Shown: positions 1-6,437, counted from the first letter of the stretch. The stretch is 6,656 nt of DNA from Anaerolineae bacterium (GCA_023511475.1 JAIMBM010000175.1:1-6656); one strand, 5' to 3'. Notes: generated by a model not told the origin, from the letters alone. A program made the numbers and translations.

Positions 1-731
1 ACCCGGGCCAGCACCTCTTCGACCATCCGTCCGATGGAAGGCACGTCGACGCTGCCGACGTTGAACGCCTCGCCGACCGCCGCGGGATGCTCCGCCGCCA
101 CCATGCAGACCGCGGCAACATCCTCACCATGTACAAGCTGGAAGCGGTTCGCGCCCCGGCCCAGGATGACGACCGGCTTGCCATCCCGCACCGACCGCAG
201 CAGGCCGAGGAAGAAGGGCTCATCGAGGCCCGGGCCGACAATCGTCGTCGGCCGGAGGATCGAGACCTCCAGCCCCTGCCGAACCGCCTCCAGGCACAGC
301 CCCTCGCTCTCCACCTTGTTCCGCCCATACTCGCCGATAGGCGCCAGAGGCGCCTCCTCCGGGCAGGGCGAGACCGCCGGCACGCCATAGACCTCAACGC
401 TGGAGAGGTAGACGACCCGACGCACGCCCACGGCTCTTGCCGCCTCGAGCACGTGCGCCGTGCCGTCGACGTTGACGGCACGCATGACCTCCGGAGTGGC
501 CCGGCGCTGCGGGATGAGCGCCGCCAGATGATACACGACCTCCGCGCCGTCACAGGCCCGGCGCACAGCCGCGGGATCGCGGATATCCCCCGTAACCCAC
601 TGCACGCCGTCCTCGCATGCGGCAGGCGCCCTGAGGTCGAAGCCTCGGACCTCCTGCCCCCGCTCGCGAAGCGCCTTGCGCAGATACGTGCCCAGGTAGC
701 CTGCCGCGCCGGTTATGAGATGGATGCCCAT
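1..731 (-). CDS. NAD-dependent epimerase/dehydratase family protein (extended SDR), C-terminus cut off by window edge
   Basis: The 243 visible codons translate to a classic extended short-chain dehydrogenase/reductase. The N-terminus (MGIHLITGAAGYLG) carries the Rossmann motif GxxGxxG at G8, G11 and G14. D32 ends strand 2, as expected for NAD rather than NADP. GDIRD is at 48-52, HLAA at 68-71, the catalytic serine region YLSSVEVYG at 108-116, and the YxxxK pair is Y135/K139 (YGRNK). ILRPTTIVGPG at about 158-168 and a later VHGEDVA-type segment fit the substrate-side half of the family. Family members are about 300-330 residues, so roughly 60-90 residues lie outside the window. The start ATG directly follows the TGA of the upstream gene (TGAATG), with GAGGTGG (735-741) as ribosome binding site, so translation is probably coupled. 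Such enzymes oxidise, reduce or epimerise sugars. In this operon a sugar or uronate dehydrogenase making a lactone is plausible, but the sequence does not show the substrate. Confidence 0.93.
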   Translation of the reverse strand, partial: MGIHLITGAAGYLGTYLRKALRERGQEVRGFDLRAPAACEDGVQWVTGDIRDPAAVRRACDGAEVVYHLAALIPQRRATPEVMRAVNVDGTAHVLEAARAVGVRRVVYLSSVEVYGVPAVSPCPEEAPLAPIGEYGRNKVESEGLCLEAVRQGLEVSILRPTTIVGPGLDEPFFLGLLRSVRDGKPVVILGRGANRFQLVHGEDVAAVCMVAAEHPAAVGEAFNVGSVDVPSIGRMVEEVLAR

Positions 732-1940
732 TCACCACCTCGCTTTCGTGTAGATGGGCTCCTCCCGGGGCTGGCTCGTCAGCGTGCTGGACTGATACCA
801 CTCGTACACGCGGTTGTACTGTGCCAGCTTCTCCGGGTCGAGCCGTACGCCCAGCCCCGGCCCCTCGGGCACGGCGAGGCCGCCCTCCACGTAAGGCATC
901 GGGCCACCGACGATCACGTCGTCGCGGAGGTAGTGATAGTGCGCGTCCGGCGCGTGGTGCACGCTCGGCAACGCCGCCGCCAGGTGCAGCACCGCCGCCA
1001 TCGAGACGCCGAACTCGGTCCCCGAGTGCATCCCCATATCCAGGCCAAAGGTCTCGCACAGCCGGGCCAGGGCCCTGGTCGCCTGCAGGCCCCCGTACCA
1101 GTGCGGGTCGGCCAGGACGACATCGACCGAGTCGAGCAGAGCGGCCGGGGCCACATCCTCGTAGCCGAAGCAGGCCATGTTCGAGGCCAGCGGCACCCCC
1201 GGCACCAGCCGCTTGAACTTGGCCATCCCCTGCAGGCCCCAGACGGGGTCCTCGAGGTACTCCAGGTTGCAGTCGGCAAGCGCCCGCGCCACGCGCACTG
1301 CCGTCGTCAGCGCCCATGAGCTGTTGGGATCGAGCCGCACCGGCACCCCCGGCAGCCGCTCGCAGAGATGCCGCACCGTCTCGACCTCGCAGTCGGGCGG
1401 GTACACGCCGCCCTTGAACTTGATGGCCCGGCAGCCCTTGCCCTCGACGAGAGCGACCGCCTGCTCGACGATCCGCCGGTCCGCCTCCTCCCAGGGGGTC
1501 TGCCCGTTGCCCTCGGGGTCCTCATAGAAGATGTAGGCAGAGACGGGCACTCGGTCCCGCATGCGGCCGCCCAGCAGGTCGCACACGGGCCGTCCCATGG
1601 CCTGCCCCTGCAGGTCCAGGCAGGCGAACTCGATCGCGGCGTAGGCGTTGATCAGGTTCGGCCCGAACATCCGCACGTAAAAGGGATTGGCGATCTTCCA
1701 GCGCAGCTTTTCCAGGCTGAAGGGGTCCTCGCCCAGGACGAGCGGCCGGCAGGACTTGAGGACCTCCTCCATCTGCCGGCCGTTGGGGGTGAGCGTCGTC
1801 TCGCCCAGGCCGATCAGGCCGTTGTCGGCCACGACCTGGATGATGACCCGGCCAAAGCCCAGGTGCCTTCCCCAGGCGTGCAGGAGCGGCGTCTCCAGGG
1901 GGATGGCGACCGGTGTGACGATCAGGTCCTCGATGCGCAT
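732..1940 (-). CDS. Mandelate racemase/muconate lactonizing family protein, glucarate-dehydratase-like (enolase superfamily)
   Basis: This complete 402-residue protein has the two-domain enolase-superfamily layout: an N-terminal capping domain (about 1-125, with GLIGLGETT at 41-49) and a TIM barrel with the metal and base residues. The KxK motif is K174-F-K176. Metal ligands appear to be D204 (RLDPNSSW), E230 (LEYLEDP) and N254 (ASNM). The His-Asp dyad is D278 (LADPHW) and H305 (MGMHSGTEFG). The third ligand being Asn, and the phrases SNM, ADPH and HSGTEFGVSMA, match the glucarate dehydratase subgroup rather than MLE or mandelate racemase proper. Known members abstract the proton alpha to a sugar-acid carboxylate and eliminate water, giving a 2-keto-3-deoxy acid; Mg2+ is needed and the protein is cytosolic. 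Substrate specificity cannot be read here, and the capping domain differs from E. coli GudD. The start has AGGAGG (1949-1954) eight bases upstream. It sits 20 bases after the RraA-like gene and abuts the SDR gene. A dehydratase for another aldonate or aldarate is equally possible. Confidence 0.93.
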   Translation of the reverse strand: MRIEDLIVTPVAIPLETPLLHAWGRHLGFGRVIIQVVADNGLIGLGETTLTPNGRQMEEVLKSCRPLVLGEDPFSLEKLRWKIANPFYVRMFGPNLINAYAAIEFACLDLQGQAMGRPVCDLLGGRMRDRVPVSAYIFYEDPEGNGQTPWEEADRRIVEQAVALVEGKGCRAIKFKGGVYPPDCEVETVRHLCERLPGVPVRLDPNSSWALTTAVRVARALADCNLEYLEDPVWGLQGMAKFKRLVPGVPLASNMACFGYEDVAPAALLDSVDVVLADPHWYGGLQATRALARLCETFGLDMGMHSGTEFGVSMAAVLHLAAALPSVHHAPDAHYHYLRDDVIVGGPMPYVEGGLAVPEGPGLGVRLDPEKLAQYNRVYEWYQSSTLTSQPREEPIYTKARW

Positions 1941-1960
1941 CGCTCTCGCCTCCTGCCGCT

Positions 1961-2626
1961 CTAGAACCGGCCGTGCCTCAGGTAGACGTGCATGGGATGG
2001 GCTCCCGCACGCAGCTCCTCACGGATCTTGTTCTCGACCGCCACCACCTCCTCCGCCTCGAGGAGCACCTCCTCGGCCAGGTCCTTCGGCACCACCACCA
2101 CCCCGTTGGCGTCGCCGATGACCCAGTCCCCGGGGCGGATGTCGACATCGCCGATGCGGATGGGTACGCCGATCTCCACATAGCGCCAGCGGCCGCGGAT
2201 GTCCGCCGGCGTGCGGTAGCGGGCAAAGACGGGAAAGCCCAGTGCCACGATCTGCTCGACGTCCCGCACGCCGCCATCGATGACGGCGCCGCCGAGGCCC
2301 TTGGCCCTGGTCGTGGTGCTGAGCATCTCGCCCCAGTGCGCGGCAGAGTTGTCCGCCGAGGTGTCGTACACCGCTATCTGCCCGGCCTCCAGCGAGGCAT
2401 AGGCCTCGACGGCGACCTCGAGATACTCATCCTTGTGGATGGTGGTCGGGGTCCCCTTGATGGTCTGGCAGGGGCCGGCGAGCTTGAGCCCCGGGGCGAT
2501 GGCCTGTATCTCGTGTGGCAGGATTTGGTGGAAGAAGCCTCTCTTGTCGAGCACGTCGGCGATGGCGCAGGTGTGCACCTGCTTGTAGCGGCGGATCATC
2601 TCCTCCACGGGTATGGAGCCGTTCAT
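1961..2626 (-). CDS. RraA-like protein / HMG-aldolase-type class II pyruvate aldolase or oxaloacetate decarboxylase
   Basis: This 221-residue protein (from the 2626 start) matches the RraA-like fold, often misnamed dimethylmenaquinone methyltransferase. Recognisable segments are TCAIADVLDKRG near residues 19-30, a central W-G-E motif (W98 G99 E100), GLGGAVIDGGVRD (110-122), and the C-terminal half with GDWVIGDANGVVVVP (166-180). The aldolase signature D-x20-R-D appears as E100-x20-R121-D122: the Arg that binds pyruvate and the following Asp are kept, while the first Asp is Glu. Family members with these residues cleave 4-hydroxy-4-methyl-2-oxoglutarate-type acids or decarboxylate oxaloacetate using Mg2+. 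Next to a sugar-acid dehydratase, cleavage of a keto-deoxy acid to pyruvate plus an aldehyde is a reasonable inference. True RraA (the RNase E inhibitor) is shorter and unlikely here. An in-frame ATG at 2641 overlaps the upstream stop (ATGA), but the strong AAAGGAGGT lies just before the 2626 ATG, which I chose. The alternative adds five residues (MKGGP). Confidence 0.9.
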   Translation of the reverse strand: MNGSIPVEEMIRRYKQVHTCAIADVLDKRGFFHQILPHEIQAIAPGLKLAGPCQTIKGTPTTIHKDEYLEVAVEAYASLEAGQIAVYDTSADNSAAHWGEMLSTTTRAKGLGGAVIDGGVRDVEQIVALGFPVFARYRTPADIRGRWRYVEIGVPIRIGDVDIRPGDWVIGDANGVVVVPKDLAEEVLLEAEEVVAVENKIREELRAGAHPMHVYLRHGRF

Positions 2627-2641
2627 GGGACCTCCTTTCAT
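2624..2641 (-). promoter_or_regulatory. Stop/start junction with strong Shine-Dalgarno (RraA-like gene)
   Basis: Reading the minus strand, ATGA (2641 to 2638) contains the GH38-like stop TGA and a possible ATG. AAAGGAGGT follows at once, then CCC and a second in-frame ATG (2626 to 2624). The GGAGGT is nearly a full match to the anti-Shine-Dalgarno but lies only four bases from the second ATG, which is slightly tight. The first ATG has only a weak GAAGG just in front of it. The second start is preferred. Confidence 0.6.
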
Positions 2642-5202
2642 GTCCTTCGGATTTCAGGCCCGGCATACCGCAATGTCCTCACCCCCCACGGGGAAAGGGT
2701 GAACGGATCGGAGCACGAAGCCTCGGCGCGAAGCCAGAGATCCACCGGTAGCCAGCGCCCCGGCGTCACGATGGCGCTGCGGAGCTCGACGTTGGCAACC
2801 GCCGTGCTCGCATTCCACAGCCGCAGGTAGAGCGCCCCATCGTGGGCAAAGAGGGCGGAGAGCCGAATCATGGCAGGACCTATCTCGAGCAGGCTTCTCT
2901 CGCCCGCGCCAACGGGCCCCCGCTCCTCGGCCACGATGGCCACCGGCGGCAGCCGGTACAGCTCTGCCCCGGCAAGCGCCTCCTCCCGTTGCTCATAGGG
3001 AAGCAGCGCGCACCGGAAGGTATGGCGCCCGTGCAACACCGGGCGGCCGCCGCCGTCATAGATCCACCGCCGCGGCGACCAGGCGAGGACGAGCTGCAGG
3101 AGGCCCTGATCCGGGTCGTAGACGCACCCCCGGCTGCCCGGCGTGAGCAGGGCCAGGCTGCCATCCTCACCCTCGACCGCCGCGAGGCCCGTCATCGCGA
3201 ACCGACGCGCCCGCGCCTCCGCGATGAGGAAGGGCAGGCTGCGAAGCAATGTCCCCCGTCCCAGTGGAAGGAGGACGCACACCTTCTCCTCATCCCGGGT
3301 GTAGTAGCCCTCGCCGTCCTCCGGCTGAGGCCCGGCAAGGGCACCATCGCCGAAATCCAGCACGGTCTCGATGTCGATGCGGGGCAGGTGCCGGTACAGG
3401 GTGAGTTCCTGCGAGAAGCGGATCTCACCCAGCGAGCCACGCGCCCGCCAGCGGGTAAAGAGTGGCCCTGTCCCCACGACCTCCCACGCCCCCGGCTCGG
3501 CTCGGGAGAAGAACCGGGTGCCGCCGAGGGCGTAGCTCAGCGCCAGGCCATCGTGCAGAAGGAGCCGGTCTCCCATCCAGATGGTGAGACGGCCTTCGCT
3601 GCAGGCCGCCGAGAGCCGGCCCTCTCCGTAGAGGCCGTCGGCCGGCCCCGGTTCGGCAGCTGCCGAGGCCGGGCGCAGGTCCAGGATGCGCCAGCCCAGC
3701 GCAGGCAGCTCACACAGGACCAGCATCCCCTCGCCATCCGGCTGGGCTGGAAGCGGAGTGCCGCCAGTGTAGAGCGCACCTCTCTCCGGGACGTGCACGA
3801 GGGCCCGAAGGGGTCGCGGATGCGGGTTGAACACAACGACCGGCTGCCTGAGCAGCCCCGCCGGCTCGCCCTGCCTCAGCAGGAAGGCCAGCGCCCTTCG
3901 GAGCACGCCGTGCGCGCCCGCCGCAGCCTCGCCGCAGAGGTCACAACCGACGGCGGACATGCTCTTGCCATGCGCCGCCGACCGCCAGGGGCCGCAGACC
4001 TGCAGGTCGTGGTGCTGGCCGAGCAAGAGCTTTTTCCAGGCGGGCTCAAGCTCGGCCCCGGCATCGGTGCCGCCGAGGGCAAAGGCAACCGCCGCCGCGC
4101 GCTCGGCCAGCTGCAGGGCCGCCTCGGCAGCCTCCCGGGCGGCAAGGAGCCGGTCCCCCTCCAGGCCCCAGGGCAGGGTGAGGCAAAAGCCATCCGGCGC
4201 GGGCTGCCAGGAGGGGAGGCTCTCCAGGGGCCGGTCGCCGAGCACCGCCTCGCAGTAGGAGGCAAGGGAGGAGAGCCGGACGCCCTCCGTCCGCGCCAGG
4301 ATCGGCGCCTGCGGCGTCGGCGCGTCCAGCGGCGCCAGGTCCTCCAGCTTGGAGAGAAGCGCCGGAGCCGTCCCCTGTTGCGCGGCGGCCTCATGGTACC
4401 CGGCCAGATCCGCCGCGCTCCAGTGGCTGGCGTGAGCCCCCGAGAGCGTCCCGCGCACGACTCCCGGCTGAGCTTCCTTGCGCGACTCGTAGCCCTGCCA
4501 GGAGTGCCGCGGCACGGCCGGGAGCTCGGAGCCATCCGGGCCACGCCAGCGCACCAGCGGCGCATCGAAGGCCGGCTCGCAGCCAAAGGCGGCCCAGTGG
4601 GTGCGCACCAGCGCCCAGCGGTAGCCAAAGGACCGGAGTATCTGGGGCAGCTGCGCGCAGAAGCACGGCTCCTGACTGGCGTAGGCCGTCACCCGTGCGC
4701 CGAACGCTTGCTCGATGGCCCGCAGCCCGTACCAGAGCTGGCGGACGACCATCTCCCCGCTCAACGTATCGAGGAAGGGCTGGGCGTAGGTGCCGTTCAC
4801 CAGCTCCACACAGCCTCTGGCCACGGCTTCCCGAAGCCCGACCAACGTCCCGGGGCTCCTCTCGGCGAGCGCCTCAAAAGTGTAGCCATCCAGCTCCAGC
4901 GTCACGGGCAGGCCACGCCGCAGGAGGGCACCGCCAACGGCGGGCCACAGGAACGAGGCCCACAGGCCCTCCTGCGGGAGCAGCCAATCCCAGAAAGGGA
5001 TGCCGCCATGGAAGCCATCGAGGAGGTAGATCGGGGTCCCGGCGGCCAACTGGTAGGGCGCGGCGAGCGCCGCGCGGGCGTCATTCTGCGCCAGGCGGCG
5101 GGCAAGGGCGGCGGCCGCGCTGCGCACGACCGCCCGGCGGCAGGCTGCCGGCAGGCGGGGAGAGCCGAGGACGCCGAGCAGCAGCCGCCAGGCGGAGGCC
5201 AT
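2638..5202 (-). CDS. Diverged GH38-like (alpha-mannosidase-like) glycoside hydrolase
   Basis: This 854-residue protein resembles GH38 alpha-mannosidases in order and spacing. An N-terminal barrel region (about 55-310) contains LLDGFHGG (60-67), ELVNGTYAQPF (133-143), LSGEMVVRQLWYG (147-159) and the active-site stretch QEPCFCAQLPQIL (177-189). RWRGPDGSELP follows at 218-228. A helical segment holds QHHD (396-399), equivalent to the conserved QHHD of GH38. The rest (about 450-854) looks like the beta-rich C-terminal domains. GH38 enzymes are retaining, zinc-dependent alpha-mannosidases. Here the H-x-D zinc motif reads H65-G66-G67 and the Asp nucleophile/ligand position reads E178, while H65 and H398 remain, so the metal site is altered and activity uncertain. 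The reading frame stays open upstream to 5493, but that part overlaps the MBL gene. The 5202 ATG has GGAGG six bases upstream and lies one base after the previous stop. No convincing signal peptide is seen, suggesting a cytosolic enzyme acting on short imported glycosides. Confidence 0.8.
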   Translation of the reverse strand: MASAWRLLLGVLGSPRLPAACRRAVVRSAAAALARRLAQNDARAALAAPYQLAAGTPIYLLDGFHGGIPFWDWLLPQEGLWASFLWPAVGGALLRRGLPVTLELDGYTFEALAERSPGTLVGLREAVARGCVELVNGTYAQPFLDTLSGEMVVRQLWYGLRAIEQAFGARVTAYASQEPCFCAQLPQILRSFGYRWALVRTHWAAFGCEPAFDAPLVRWRGPDGSELPAVPRHSWQGYESRKEAQPGVVRGTLSGAHASHWSAADLAGYHEAAAQQGTAPALLSKLEDLAPLDAPTPQAPILARTEGVRLSSLASYCEAVLGDRPLESLPSWQPAPDGFCLTLPWGLEGDRLLAAREAAEAALQLAERAAAVAFALGGTDAGAELEPAWKKLLLGQHHDLQVCGPWRSAAHGKSMSAVGCDLCGEAAAGAHGVLRRALAFLLRQGEPAGLLRQPVVVFNPHPRPLRALVHVPERGALYTGGTPLPAQPDGEGMLVLCELPALGWRILDLRPASAAAEPGPADGLYGEGRLSAACSEGRLTIWMGDRLLLHDGLALSYALGGTRFFSRAEPGAWEVVGTGPLFTRWRARGSLGEIRFSQELTLYRHLPRIDIETVLDFGDGALAGPQPEDGEGYYTRDEEKVCVLLPLGRGTLLRSLPFLIAEARARRFAMTGLAAVEGEDGSLALLTPGSRGCVYDPDQGLLQLVLAWSPRRWIYDGGGRPVLHGRHTFRCALLPYEQREEALAGAELYRLPPVAIVAEERGPVGAGERSLLEIGPAMIRLSALFAHDGALYLRLWNASTAVANVELRSAIVTPGRWLPVDLWLRAEASCSDPFTLSPWGVRTLRYAGPEIRRT

Positions 5203-5213
5203 GCTAGTCCTCC
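5200..5213 (-). promoter_or_regulatory. Ribosome binding site and start deciding the GH38-like gene
   Basis: GGAGG (5213 to 5209) lies six bases before ATG (5202 to 5200) and is embedded in the last codons of the MBL hydrolase gene (V-E-D-stop). It fixes the start of the GH38-like gene at MASAW rather than at upstream in-frame codons that overlap the previous gene, and implies coupled translation. Confidence 0.75.
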
Positions 5214-5971
5214 ACGTCCACAAGCTCGCCCGGCTCGAGGAGCCTCCCGTGGAGTCCCTCGTCGGCCAGCCTGCCGAGCCACTCACCCAGCGCCGCCCTG
5301 ACGGCGGCGGCGTTGTCAGAGCGGATGCGCAGGCCCGTGCGCCGATCGAGCCACTTGCCGCTGCAGTGCAGGTGCAGGGGCACAGACCAGCGCGGTCGTA
5401 CCGCCCGCAGAAGCGCCGCCGCCTCGGGCAGGGACATGCCGTCATCGCCAAGGAAGGGATAGTGGGCGCAGGCCGCCTGCACGAGCGCCACATCTATCGG
5501 ATGGGAGATGGCGCCGGTGACCGCGGCCGTGGCGCGCGTGTCGCCGCTGAAGTATAGGGTACGGGAGCCTCTCACGAGAAAGCCGATCGCATCCGCTGCC
5601 AGGGGATGCTCCGCCGGGACGGCCTCGACCCGCAGCGGTCCGAGCGCTGCCGATTGGCCCGGGCGCAACGCGATCGCCTCCCTCACACCAGTGCGGCGCG
5701 CCCGCGCCGCGACCGCCTCGGAGCCGATGACCCTCCAACCGAGCAGCCGGGCGAGTGTCAGGGAAAACCGGTCCAGGTGATCCAGGTGATGGTGCGAGGC
5801 CAGGATCGCGCCCACGCGGGAGAGCGCCGCCGAATGGACGGCAGGGGGGATGGTGCGTGGCGCCAGCCAACGCTCGAGGCGTCCGTGCGGCCCGAACCAG
5901 GGGTCGGTGACGAAGCACACCCCGTCCAGTTCGACCCACACCGTCATGTGCCCGAAGAGAAGGAGGCGCAT
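5204..5971 (-). CDS. MBL-fold metallo-hydrolase (UlaG/UPF0173-like), possible lactonase
   Basis: This 255-residue protein has the metallo-beta-lactamase fold signatures in order: N-terminal MRLLLFGHMTVWVELDG followed by TDPWFG (22-27), the HxHxDH metal motif as H60-H61-H62-L63-D64-H65 (ASHHHLDHLD), a third-site histidine at H122 (PAEHP), the bridging aspartate D144 in YFSGDT, and a C-terminal histidine in VPLHLHC (H200 or H202). Both zinc or manganese sites therefore look intact. The start GHxTVxxELDG and the compact length resemble the UlaG/UPF0173/NAPE-PLD-like branch; UlaG is an ascorbate-6-phosphate lactonase, which makes a sugar-lactonase role attractive here, though the branch also contains other hydrolases. 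It is cytosolic, with no signal peptide, and is first in the operon. I chose the 5971 ATG because family members begin just before the GH motif. A 23-residue in-frame extension from an ATG at 6040 (MGLHP...) is possible and would suit a leaderless transcript. The open frame further upstream to 6391 is non-coding in character. Confidence 0.87.
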   Translation of the reverse strand: MRLLLFGHMTVWVELDGVCFVTDPWFGPHGRLERWLAPRTIPPAVHSAALSRVGAILASHHHLDHLDRFSLTLARLLGWRVIGSEAVAARARRTGVREAIALRPGQSAALGPLRVEAVPAEHPLAADAIGFLVRGSRTLYFSGDTRATAAVTGAISHPIDVALVQAACAHYPFLGDDGMSLPEAAALLRAVRPRWSVPLHLHCSGKWLDRRTGLRIRSDNAAAVRAALGEWLGRLADEGLHGRLLEPGELVDVED

Positions 5972-5980
5972 GTCCGTGGT

Positions 5981-6014
5981 CCTGTGGCCTGCGCGAGCAG
6001 GGCACCGCCACAGG
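5981..6014 (-). promoter_or_regulatory. Leader hairpin next to the first start codon of the operon
   Basis: In the minus-strand transcript CCUGUGG (6014 to 6008) pairs with CCACAGG (5987 to 5981), and CCUGC (6001 to 5997) pairs with GCAGG (5992 to 5988) around a UCGC loop. That makes 12 pairs with a six-base bulge on the 5' side. The structure ends ten bases before the ATG, and its 3' foot contains most of the only Shine-Dalgarno-like AGGA (5983 to 5980). The same 5' arm can instead pair with CCACGG (5979 to 5974) through six pairs including one G-U. No U-run follows, so it is not an intrinsic terminator. Translational control is inferred, not shown. Confidence 0.4.
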
Positions 6015-6044
6015 CTCTGGCGGGCCGGATGCAGGCCCATGTGT

Positions 6045-6073
6045 ATTATACTACGGTTTCCAAGAGGGCGCAA
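6045..6073 (-). promoter_or_regulatory. Sigma-70-type promoter of the five-gene operon
   Basis: On the minus strand a perfect -10 hexamer TATAAT (6050 to 6045) is preceded, after 17 bases, by TTGCGC (6073 to 6068), which keeps the TTG of the -35 consensus. The AT-rich box stands out in otherwise GC-rich DNA and points toward the operon. Transcription would start near 6037-6040, giving a leader of about 66-69 bases before the 5971 ATG, or an almost leaderless message if the ATG at 6040 is used. Confidence 0.6.
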
Positions 6074-6298
6074 ACGTGTGCACCGTTGTAATCGTCCAGA
6101 CTCGCGTCCTGGCAGCGCCGGCTGCCACGTGTTGCCCCCACCCCGCTCCTCTCCTCCGTTCAGGGGTGGACAGGCAGAGTCGAGGCGCACCGCCCTACGA
6201 AGAGACCGTGGGACGGCACCGAGTGGGGCGCGCCCTGCGCCGGTAACGTGGCTCTCGCCCGTCCGGTGGGAGGAAAAGCACCATCTGTCCGCCCTGAA

Positions 6299-6341
6299 CC
6301 CCTCCCCCGAGCGGGCACGCCGTGCCCACTCGGGGGAGGGG
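6299..6341. repeat. Near-perfect 43-base palindrome, REP/MITE-like
   Basis: Thirteen-base outer arms CCCCTCCCCCGAG (6299-6311) and CTCGGGGGAGGGG (6329-6341) are perfectly complementary. Inside, GGGCACG (6313-6319) pairs with CGTGCCC (6321-6327) around the central base 6320. Only the 6312/6328 C-A pair is a mismatch, so 20 of 21 positions pair. There is no T-run on either side and it lies between divergent promoters, where a terminator has no obvious role. A dispersed palindromic repeat is the more likely identity, but only one copy is visible in this window. Confidence 0.75.
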
Positions 6342-6408
6342 CCGGTGACAGCGTGGCTGGGCGCGAGCTGCGGCAGACGTGGGCTGCACACGACGCTTTC
6401 CCGCTCTT

Positions 6409-6437
6409 TTGACTCCCATCCTGACCTGTATTACGCT
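6409..6437 (+). promoter_or_regulatory. Weak promoter candidate for the UroD-family gene
   Basis: TTGACT (6409-6414) matches the -35 consensus at five of six positions. Seventeen bases later TACGCT (6432-6437) matches the -10 box at three of six. The position, about 56 bases before the ATG at 6494, is suitable. The poor -10 makes this tentative. Confidence 0.3.

Noticed and set aside
87..1319. 410-codon plus-strand frame across the SDR and dehydratase genes
   Set aside because: The translation is Arg/His-rich with no family match, and it crosses the junction of two well-supported minus-strand genes.
2842..5301. 819-codon open frame on the plus strand antisense to the GH38-like gene
   Set aside because: Its translation is rich in Arg, Gly, Pro and Gln without recognisable motifs, and it mirrors a gene with clear family signatures. 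Long antisense frames are expected in GC-rich DNA because stop codons are rare opposite GC-biased third positions.
5203..5493. 97-codon upstream extension of the GH38-like frame
   Set aside because: It overlaps the conserved C-terminal half of the MBL hydrolase, and its translation is Arg/Ser/Cys-rich noise. The 5202 start has a good ribosome binding site.
6110..6127. Stem-loop TGGCAGC-GCCG-GCTGCCA as a terminator
   Set aside because: There is no T-run on either side and no gene ends there. It is noted only as a small hairpin in the intergenic region.
6041..6391. Upstream extension of the MBL hydrolase frame across the intergenic region
   Set aside because: It would run through the promoter and the 43-base palindrome, and the translation has no protein-like character.
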